Below are positions 8,913-15,147 of a DNA stretch of 64,000 nucleotides, piece after piece. Position numbers and translations under genes: made by a program. The first letter of the stretch is position 1; each line of letters opens with the position of its first letter. Below the pieces are notes generated by a model. It did not search any database. It was not told where the DNA came from and saw nothing but the letters and a program-made list of their open reading frames with translations. The DNA comes from a virus. Location: IMG/VR virus record IMGVR_UViG_3300027659_000022, positions 22,366 to 86,365 of that record. One strand, given 5' to 3'.

Positions 8913-9418
8913 GCACACTTATCACAAATTCTCTTAGTTTTGATCCTAATTCAACTCCTATACCTTTAACAGAGTTAGGACATCGTGTGGTCAAAGAAGC
9001 AAGAGCCACCTATGATGGTGGTCAATGGAATCCTGATACCACCTATGCATGGATTCCTGGTATGTTCAACGACTACACTCCATTGCTGGCAACATCTAGA
9101 ATACGCATGACCTGCATGATTCCTTATGCAAGAAATTCTGGCTCAGCACACGCTATCAGTCACTGGATATTTTATGCCAACGGTGCTGAGCAAGGACGAC
9201 ATGGAGTATCTGGAGAACATCACGAAGATATGCGTACCTATGTATGGGATGTGGCCAGCTGGGGCACAGCTTCAGGACGTATCGGCTACCAAATGCGGGC
9301 CTATGCCAACGATAACAACGAAGTTAGACCTTATTGTACGCAATACTGGGATGGTGGCGGCTCAGTACAAAACTGTCGCGGCCAATACGTGATTCAAGAA
9401 TATCTTCCAGGAGTGTAA
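8909..9418 (+). CDS. Fibre-array protein B2 (small tail-fibre paralogue)
   Basis: This 169-residue B-type paralogue has its ATG overlapping the previous TGA; a longer reading start at 8840 would lie inside B1 and is rejected. It shows T-Y-D-G-G-Q-W-N-P-D-T-T-Y-A-W-I-P-G near residues 30-47, H-A-I-S-H-W-I-F-Y-A-N-G near 82, H-G-V-S-G-E-H-H-E-D, a W-D-V-A-S-W-G-T-A-S-G-R-I-G-Y-Q core and Y-W-D-G-G-G-S near the end, closing I-Q-E-Y-L-P. The several His residues in the central loop could be metal ligands, but this is only a suggestion. Confidence 0.55.
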   Translation: MSTLITNSLSFDPNSTPIPLTELGHRVVKEARATYDGGQWNPDTTYAWIPGMFNDYTPLLATSRIRMTCMIPYARNSGSAHAISHWIFYANGAEQGRHGVSGEHHEDMRTYVWDVASWGTASGRIGYQMRAYANDNNEVRPYCTQYWDGGGSVQNCRGQYVIQEYLPGV

Positions 9419-9421
9419 TAG

Positions 9422-9928
9422 ATGCCTAATAATGTACAGATTTCAACCTTACAAGATGTCTCTGGATCTGTGACTATTCCTGTGGTAGAATTAACCACAC
9501 GAGTCATACAATATATTAGACAGGATTATACCGCCGGGGTATGGAATCCAGATAATTCATACAACTGGGTGCCAGGCGCTTTTTACGATTTCACTCCAAA
9601 ACGAGCAGACAGCGTTATTAGTTATACTATGAGGCTACCAATAGCAAGAGCCGGTGGATCAACACATGCTATTGGAAACTGGTATTTTTACGCCAACAAC
9701 ATAATTTATTATCGCTGGGAAGACAGCCTACAGCACGGAGAAAACGGCAACATATGGCAATTTCAAATTCCAAGCTGGGGTACCAGCACCGGTCGTATCG
9801 GTCTTCAACATCGCGCCCATAGTAATGACAGCAACGAATTTAGAATGTATACCACAGAATACTGGGATGGTGTTGGATCAAATCAGAATTGTCGCGGACA
9901 GCTGTTCATCGAGGAGATCGTGTTATAA
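9422..9928 (+). CDS. Fibre-array protein B3 (small tail-fibre paralogue)
   Basis: This 168-residue B-type paralogue starts 3 bases after B2. It keeps the G-V-W-N-P-D-N-S-Y-N-W-V-P-G opening motif, H-A-I-G-N-W-Y-F-Y-A-N-N, the I-P-S-W-G-T-S-T-G-R-I-G core and Y-W-D-G-V-G-S-N-Q-N-C-R-G-Q. It lacks the R-H-x-x-x-G-x-H stretch of its neighbours, where it has R-W-E-D-S-L-Q-H-G. It shares a 23-base exact block with B1. Its stop overlaps the next start by one base. Confidence 0.55.
   Translation: MPNNVQISTLQDVSGSVTIPVVELTTRVIQYIRQDYTAGVWNPDNSYNWVPGAFYDFTPKRADSVISYTMRLPIARAGGSTHAIGNWYFYANNIIYYRWEDSLQHGENGNIWQFQIPSWGTSTGRIGLQHRAHSNDSNEFRMYTTEYWDGVGSNQNCRGQLFIEEIVL
9863..9885 (+). repeat. Exact 23-bp direct repeat in B-type fibre genes, copy 2
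   Basis: This is identical to 8841-8863. Copy 1 is in B1 and copy 2 in B3; B2 between them has a different sequence at the same codons. Confidence 0.8.
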
Positions 9929-10479
9929 TGGGTACTTTAACCACCAGCTATATAGCCAGCAGCACTGGATCACTGGTAATTCCTATCAGAGAACTGGCTA
10001 CTAGATGCATACAAAGATATCATAGTCAATATACCTCAGGAGAATGGAATCCGGACACTACCAGCAACTGGGCACCAGGAGGATTTGTAGATTTTACTCC
10101 CCAACGTGCAGACAGCAGGATTGTGTTTATTTGGCGTGTGCCAACAGCTTGGTCAAACGCCGCCCACAGTATCAGCCATTGGAGATTTTATGTTAATGGT
10201 GTTCTTTATTATAGACATGGTATGGGCGGCACACATGTGGAAGATGGAAATACACTGAAGTGGGATGTACCAAGTTGGGGTACATCATCTGGACGTATTG
10301 GATATCAAGTACGATCTCATACCAACGACAACCACGAAACTAGACTGTATAGAACATACTATTGGAACGGCACTACATCAACTCAAAACGCCTACGGACA
10401 GTTAATAGTTGAAGAATGGGCACAATCAGGATTACCAGCCGGTGCTGATAATACCGAAGGCATAGTTACTGCCCGCTAA
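9928..10479 (+). CDS. Fibre-array protein B4 (small tail-fibre paralogue)
   Basis: This 183-residue B-type paralogue starts at the ATG that shares its A with the previous TAA (TAATG). It contains S-G-E-W-N-P-D-T-T-S-N-W-A-P-G, a H-S-I-S-H-W-R-F-Y-V-N-G strand, R-H-G-M-G-G-T-H-V-E-D, the V-P-S-W-G-T-S-S-G-R-I-G-Y-Q core and Y-W-N-G-T-T-S-T-Q. A short tail of about 18 residues extends past the usual V-E-E-W end. A late promoter core overlaps its stop codon. Confidence 0.55.
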   Translation: MGTLTTSYIASSTGSLVIPIRELATRCIQRYHSQYTSGEWNPDTTSNWAPGGFVDFTPQRADSRIVFIWRVPTAWSNAAHSISHWRFYVNGVLYYRHGMGGTHVEDGNTLKWDVPSWGTSSGRIGYQVRSHTNDNHETRLYRTYYWNGTTSTQNAYGQLIVEEWAQSGLPAGADNTEGIVTAR

Positions 10480-10482
10480 ATA
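10477..10482 (+). promoter_or_regulatory. T4-type late promoter core TAAATA
   Basis: The core overlaps the stop codon of B4. Transcription would start near 10488, leaving a leader of about 36 bases that carries AGGAGA before the chaperone-like gene at 10524. Confidence 0.4.
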
Positions 10483-10523
10483 ACATTATGGTATTATACA
10501 ACCAAAAGATTAGGAGATAAAAC

Positions 10524-10853
10524 ATGTCAAGTGAAATAGATTTCGGTGAAGTTATGCATAGATTCTATGCAGGTCGCCAGTACGGTGTAAGAGGCCCCAA
10601 CTATGAAGATATTTCGTGGATGGAACCAAGCGAACCAATGCCCAGCAGAGAAGCATTAGCTGCTAAATGGGAAACAATCAAAGAAGAAATTAGATTGATG
10701 AAAATTGCCCAGAAAAGATCAACACCTGGTGAATACCCCGGTAAAGATGAAATTCTAGTTGCACTATGGGAAATGGTAGTTGAAAATCGTCCCGAAAAAG
10801 CTGAGGCATTACAAGCACGTAGATTAGAAATCAAAGCCAAGTATCCTAAATAA
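10524..10853 (+). CDS. Small tail-assembly/chaperone-like protein
   Basis: This 109-residue protein has an AGGAGA ribosome binding site. The second half (about residues 70-109) reads Y-P-G-K-D-E-I-L-V-A-L-W-E-M-V-V-E-N-R-P with a closing R-R-L-E-I-K-A-K-Y-P-K. This resembles short proteins often placed beside fibre genes in marine phages (XkdW or tail-assembly type). It is predicted to be helical and charged, with no Cys. Together with the gene at 7978 it makes two chaperone-like genes inside one fibre array. The function is inferred from position and pattern only. Confidence 0.45.
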   Translation: MSSEIDFGEVMHRFYAGRQYGVRGPNYEDISWMEPSEPMPSREALAAKWETIKEEIRLMKIAQKRSTPGEYPGKDEILVALWEMVVENRPEKAEALQARRLEIKAKYPK

Positions 10854-10855
10854 TT

Positions 10856-11395
10856 ATGACTGCAACTTTAAGAGTTAATACCATTACTAACTCAACTGCC
10901 AGTGTCAGTTTAGCCACCACTTATTTTCAAAGAAGATTGGTGCAGAGAATTTACAAGCGATTCCACGGTGGTGGAAATCCAGAGCAAGGCGGTGGAGGAC
11001 TTTGGAATCCAGGAAACGAATACAGACCAATTCCAGGAAATTCTTTGAGTATTACTCCCATGTATAGCAACAGTATATTGGTATATACCTGCAATGCTCC
11101 TGTGGGGCATCGTCAAAATAGCCACAGTATCACTCATTGGAAATTTTATGCAGGTGGTCAAGAATATGCTCGTCACAGTAAATCAGGAACGCACATGAGT
11201 CATGCACATGTTCATAGATGGGAAGTTCCTAGTTGGGGTGCGGGGCGAGCAGGTATGATGGGATATCAAGTTAGACAATACGGTGACGGAACGCACTCAA
11301 CACATTTCAACGGCCGTCGTTGGCTTGACGGCAGCGACACTAGTAGATCAGTACCAAGTTACGTAATGGTAGAGGAGTATGTGACAGCACCATGA
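10856..11395 (+). CDS. Fibre-array protein B5 (small tail-fibre paralogue)
   Basis: This 179-residue B-type paralogue starts 2 bases after the chaperone-like gene. It has a Gly-rich insertion (G-G-G-N-P-E-Q-G-G-G-G) before the L-W-N-P-G-N-E-Y motif and a Met/His-rich loop (G-T-H-M-S-H-A-H-V-H-R-W near residue 115). It then has V-P-S-W-G-A-G-R-A-G-M-M-G-Y-Q, where the usual G-R-I-G-Y-Q is altered. The end keeps W-L-D-G-S-D and V-E-E-Y-V. It is a divergent member that still aligns along its whole length. Confidence 0.5.
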   Translation: MTATLRVNTITNSTASVSLATTYFQRRLVQRIYKRFHGGGNPEQGGGGLWNPGNEYRPIPGNSLSITPMYSNSILVYTCNAPVGHRQNSHSITHWKFYAGGQEYARHSKSGTHMSHAHVHRWEVPSWGAGRAGMMGYQVRQYGDGTHSTHFNGRRWLDGSDTSRSVPSYVMVEEYVTAP

Positions 11396-12387
11396 CCGCC
11401 CAATTAAACGTTTCAACCATTCAAAGTGAAGATGGATCAATATCCAGAAACATACAAGATTTCGCTCACAGGGTAGTTCAACGAGTAAGTTACACACACC
11501 GAAACGGCTGGATTCGTGGTGATAACACCTATTATTGGATGCCTGGAGGCTATGCCGATTTTACTCCAGTAAGATCAGACAGTAGAATAAGATCCACATG
11601 GTGCATTCACACCAGAGACTATGGTTCCAGCCACATGATAATGCACTATATTTTTTACAGAGATGACATAGAGTATGGCCGCTTTACTAGAGGCGGACAC
11701 GAAATAGAAAATACCAACGCCATAGAATGGGATATTCCAAGCTGGGGCGCTGGACAAAAAGCTCGTATGGGGCACAGATATCGAGCATACGTAGACGGTA
11801 ATCACAATGCGCATCTATTCCACACTGAGTGGTGGGACGGTAGTGGCAGCGGCCAAAGTGTGCCGGGACAATATACAATTTTAGAATACGTTCCTAAACT
11901 TCCTCTTAATACTGCTGACATGCCACATAGTCAACAGAATATGCAAAACGCTGCTGTAAGAAATAACGGTGCAGGCGGTGCTGGATCAGCGGCCAGCGAT
12001 GGCCTGGGAGATGATCGTACGCGAAGTCTAAGCTACGGTTGGCATTCTAGTCCAGCTGTTTTTAACGGAATTTGTGCAGTTTACATGGGTAACAAATATC
12101 CTAACGGAGTTGTTGTAAATCAACTACGTCTAATTGCTCACACTAACCATTTACAAGCATTTACTATTCAAGGTAGTAACGATAGTGGTCAAGGTGCAAA
12201 CTTCCATAATGCTGGAAACTGGACCACAATTATTACAGGTGACGGTGGCGGCCCAGGCTCAGCATTTGACCGCCAAGCACTGGATTACCAATCAACCAAT
12301 ACTACACCATACCTAGCATACCGCATAGTTGTTACAAGCGGTGGTAGCGGTTGGGCCAGCTACGGTTGGGAACTATACGGGTATTAA
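11392..12387 (+). CDS. Fibre-array protein B6 with C-terminal discoidin-like domain
   Basis: This 331-residue protein closes the array and starts with an ATGA overlap. Residues 1-165 are a B-type copy (W-I-R-G-D-N-T-Y-Y-W-M-P-G, I-P-S-W-G-A-G, W-W-D-G-S-G-S, then I-L-E-Y-V-P). Residues about 170-331 are unique to this copy. They look like a galactose-binding or F5/8C-type beta-sandwich: an early G-W-H-S-S-P-A-V-F-N-G segment, a V-V-V-N-Q-L-R-L strand, I-Q-G-S-N-D-S-G, W-T-T-I-I-T, and a closing A-Y-R-I-V-V-T-S ... Y-G-W-E-L-Y-G-Y, which matches the usual end of such domains. A glycan-binding tip is inferred. Confidence 0.55.
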   Translation: MTAQLNVSTIQSEDGSISRNIQDFAHRVVQRVSYTHRNGWIRGDNTYYWMPGGYADFTPVRSDSRIRSTWCIHTRDYGSSHMIMHYIFYRDDIEYGRFTRGGHEIENTNAIEWDIPSWGAGQKARMGHRYRAYVDGNHNAHLFHTEWWDGSGSGQSVPGQYTILEYVPKLPLNTADMPHSQQNMQNAAVRNNGAGGAGSAASDGLGDDRTRSLSYGWHSSPAVFNGICAVYMGNKYPNGVVVNQLRLIAHTNHLQAFTIQGSNDSGQGANFHNAGNWTTIITGDGGGPGSAFDRQALDYQSTNTTPYLAYRIVVTSGGSGWASYGWELYGY

Positions 12388-12445
12388 TTCATATTTGATC
12401 TCATATCTTATTACTGTAAAATAAGTAGTTGCATAGGAGATAGAC

Positions 12446-12919
12446 ATGCATCATGACGAAATAATTTCTCAGTTTATCGGAAAAGACGGAAAGGTCCTCT
12501 ACATCGGAAACCCCACGGATGCTATAAAAAAACCAACAACACCGTCGGTTTTCCACGCCATTGATCCTTCAACAACACTCATTGATGCATCTAATTTACC
12601 AAAAGATTTTGATACTGTGATATTTGCAACAGCGTTAGAACTAGTAAATGACCCGCGAGGATTGATAAATCAATTCAAATGGCAGGCCAAATGTACAATT
12701 GTCTATGAATTCAAATACGATCACATGGACGACATTGATCCGTCATGGAAACTAACCTGGAAAAATATCGGATTAGAAAATATACTCACTTGGGAATTTG
12801 ATTATGTTAGAAGCATATACCTAGGATATGCTACAATATATTTCTGCGAAGGTCCCAACAAATATACTCCTGACGAAATCGGAGAGGGTGTCTCAGTTGA
12901 ACACAAAAACACAATTTAA
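12446..12919 (+). CDS. Methyltransferase-like small protein with degenerate SAM motif
   Basis: This 157-residue protein has AGGAGA 7 bases before its ATG. It shows a weak class-I Rossmann pattern: G-K-V-L-Y-I-G-N-P-T-D near residues 15-27 stands where the V-L-D-x-G-x-G-x-G motif would be, and F-D-T-V-I-F-A-T-A-L-E-L-V-N-D-P near 60-76 resembles the methyltransferase motif around the fourth strand. The Gly-x-Gly signature is missing, so SAM binding is doubtful. It lies 20 bases upstream of the halogenase and is probably co-transcribed. It could be a partner or a decayed enzyme. Confidence 0.35.
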   Translation: MHHDEIISQFIGKDGKVLYIGNPTDAIKKPTTPSVFHAIDPSTTLIDASNLPKDFDTVIFATALELVNDPRGLINQFKWQAKCTIVYEFKYDHMDDIDPSWKLTWKNIGLENILTWEFDYVRSIYLGYATIYFCEGPNKYTPDEIGEGVSVEHKNTI

Positions 12920-12939
12920 AACTTAAAAGGTAACTGACA

Positions 12940-14412
12940 TTGATTAATAACATAGCTATAGTAGGTGGGGGCACAGCCGGAGTAACTACCGCTTTGATTT
13001 TAAAAAAAACATATCCTAATCTACAGATTGATTTGATAGAATCAGATCAGATAGGAATCGTAGGGGTAGGAGAAGGCAGCACTGAACATTGGGCTACCTT
13101 CATGCAGCACTGTGATATCAGTACCACTGAGCTGGTCAAACATACTGATTGTACTTTTAAATACGGTATTAATTTTGATAACTGGAATGGCGATGGTACA
13201 AATTATATTCACACAATTAGCAGTGCTTTTAACATGGAGAGTCAAAGCAACAGTAAATTTGTATACTCATATCTGATAGCCAACGGAGCAGGCCCCAAGG
13301 ATCTCATTCACAAATATATAGAACCTAGTCTGCATAGAATGCCGTTCTTTACTATAAACCAATTTCATTTTAACACAACCAAATTAAATAAATTCCTACA
13401 CGATCTCTGCGATCAAAGAAAAATAAACACCATAAAAGCAGAAATCAAAGAAGTTAAATTGGATGAGCAGGGCGCAATCAAAGAGTTAATTACCACAACT
13501 GATAAACACCTTAGTTATGACTTATATGTCGATTGTACCGGATTTCATCGTTTGCTTTTGCACAAAACTATGGGGGTCAAATGGCGCAGTTACCAAAAAT
13601 ATCTTCCAATGAACAGTGCTATCGCATTCCCTACAGAAACCACAGAAAAAATTCCCAGTTGGACACTAGCAAAGGCAATGAACAATGGATGGTTATGGAG
13701 AATTCCAACTCAACAACGATACGGCAATGGTTACGTGTTCAATGATAGTTTTATAGATTTCGACAAGGCCGTTGACGAAGTTGAAAAGCTCTATGGACAT
13801 AAAATACAAGTAGCAAAAAAAATAAAATTTGATGCAGGATGTTTAGAAAAATCATGGGTAAAAAACTGTGTAGCTATTGGTTTATCTAGCAGTTTTATTG
13901 AACCTCTAGAAGCCAGCTCAATAGGATGCAGTATACAACAGGCATTCAAGTTAAATCATTTATTACCTGCTTATATACCGGAAATTAAAACTACTCGGGT
14001 GATCGACGAATTCAATCAAGAATGTGATGAACTTCTTGAAAATATTTTAGATTATGTAGCATTACATTATATCACTAAGAGAACTGACACAGATTTTTGG
14101 AAATCTGCTAAGACTCTTCCAAAACCTTCGGGGTTAGAAGACAAATTAGAATTATACAAATACAAATTTCCTAGTAAGTCAGAATTTTCAAATAGAAAAG
14201 TCATGTTTAAAGAAGCCAACTGGATATTAGTAATGCATGGTCTAGGATTAATCAGCAAAGAATTAGCACAGAAAGATGTGGACATGCAGGCTAAACATCT
14301 AATGGAATCAATACCGTATAATCTTCCTAAAGAGGATATCGATTCTGGAGAATTTGTTGATCATAGGCAGGCGTTACAATGGCTAATTGACAATCCAGAG
14401 CAGATAAATTGA
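12940..14412 (+). CDS. FAD-dependent tryptophan halogenase family protein
   Basis: This 490-residue protein matches the Trp_halogenase family in length and motifs. Residues 8-13 are the FAD-binding G-G-G-T-A-G. G-V-G-E-G-S-T near 42-48 is the second flavin motif. F-K-Y-G-I-N-F-D-N-W places Lys74 at the position of the catalytic Lys79 of PrnA. G-W-L-W-R-I-P is the halogenase signature W-x-W-x-I-P. S-S-S-F-I-E-P-L-E-A-S puts Glu324 at the position of PrnA Glu346, although the following Ser is replaced by Ala. The start is TTG, placed by an AAAAGG ribosome binding site and the complete FAD motif. The substrate cannot be told. An in-frame ATG start would lose the flavin motif. Confidence 0.85.
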   Translation: MINNIAIVGGGTAGVTTALILKKTYPNLQIDLIESDQIGIVGVGEGSTEHWATFMQHCDISTTELVKHTDCTFKYGINFDNWNGDGTNYIHTISSAFNMESQSNSKFVYSYLIANGAGPKDLIHKYIEPSLHRMPFFTINQFHFNTTKLNKFLHDLCDQRKINTIKAEIKEVKLDEQGAIKELITTTDKHLSYDLYVDCTGFHRLLLHKTMGVKWRSYQKYLPMNSAIAFPTETTEKIPSWTLAKAMNNGWLWRIPTQQRYGNGYVFNDSFIDFDKAVDEVEKLYGHKIQVAKKIKFDAGCLEKSWVKNCVAIGLSSSFIEPLEASSIGCSIQQAFKLNHLLPAYIPEIKTTRVIDEFNQECDELLENILDYVALHYITKRTDTDFWKSAKTLPKPSGLEDKLELYKYKFPSKSEFSNRKVMFKEANWILVMHGLGLISKELAQKDVDMQAKHLMESIPYNLPKEDIDSGEFVDHRQALQWLIDNPEQIN

Positions 14413-15053
14413 TAATTAGTCAAGGATTAAATTGGCTGATCACTGATCACATTGCTGATTTAGGTACTATTAAAAAAGTAGTCAGTGATGTAACGTCGGA
14501 AGATTGGTCATCATATACCACAGCTAAAGGCCCATTATCTAGACAGCACTACTTAATAAACCCGTCATGGATGCCATCCCAAGTTCATGAAGAACCACAA
14601 GGATGGGCTGAACTTAAATTGTGGTATGAAAACACCGTACAAAAGTTATTGGTACATCACGGTCTTATGCCAGGTCAATGGCAAGGAATTTCAGCAAACA
14701 GATCGTGGACTGTGATCGGCGAAGAAGGCAGTTATCATACGATACACGATCATGGACCAAATTCTGTATGCTCTGTGACCTATCTCGAAGTACCGGAACA
14801 AAATAAAAACGACGATAAAGCGGGTCAAATTTATTTTGTATTACAGTCCGATCCCTATCATCCATTAACTCCGGTAAAACATAAAGTAGTTCATATATCT
14901 CCAAAACCGGGAATGATCGTAATTTTTCCTAGCTGGTTACTACATGGCGTTTATCCTCAAGGTCCAGGAATACGCCAAACACTCAATGTTGATTTTGTCG
15001 GAAACGTGTGTCCAGGGCCAGAAGATTCTGCTGGATATATTAGTATTTTATAA
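14409..15053 (+). CDS. 2-oxoglutarate/Fe(II)-dependent oxygenase family protein
   Basis: This 214-residue protein starts at a TTG that overlaps the halogenase stop, so the two are translationally linked. The double-stranded beta-helix pattern is visible. Y-H-T-I-H-D-H-G-P-N-S near residues 109-119 offers His113 and either Asp114 or His115 as iron ligands. V-I-F-P-S-W-L-L-H-G-V near 171-181 gives the distal His179. Arg189 sits where the 2-oxoglutarate-binding Arg is expected. The closest family type is the phage 2OG-FeII_Oxy_5 group. The substrate is unknown; a joint product with the halogenase is a reasonable guess. Confidence 0.65.
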   Translation: MIISQGLNWLITDHIADLGTIKKVVSDVTSEDWSSYTTAKGPLSRQHYLINPSWMPSQVHEEPQGWAELKLWYENTVQKLLVHHGLMPGQWQGISANRSWTVIGEEGSYHTIHDHGPNSVCSVTYLEVPEQNKNDDKAGQIYFVLQSDPYHPLTPVKHKVVHISPKPGMIVIFPSWLLHGVYPQGPGIRQTLNVDFVGNVCPGPEDSAGYISIL

Positions 15054-15134
15054 AGTTATTTTGTCTAGACGATATCTTTGATATTTTAACTTAATTGTAA
15101 TATAGTTATTTGGCGAAAACCTAAATCATTTTTC

Positions 15135-15143
15135 GATAAATAC
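15135..15143 (+). promoter_or_regulatory. T4-type late promoter, 5 bases before ATG
   Basis: GATAAATAC lies in the 94-base gap before the collagen-like fibre, with the TAAATA core at 15137-15142. Five bases separate the core from the ATG at 15148, so transcription would begin at or next to the start codon. No ribosome binding site is present. The flanking bases almost match the promoter of gp13. Confidence 0.7.
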
Positions 15144-15147
15144 TATT

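Noticed and set aside
12396-12422. Possible sigma70 promoter TTGATC-16-TAAAAT before the methyltransferase-like gene
   Set aside because: The -35 and -10 matches are weak and the spacer is 16, unlike the six clear promoters; the TAAAATA is not a proper late core either.
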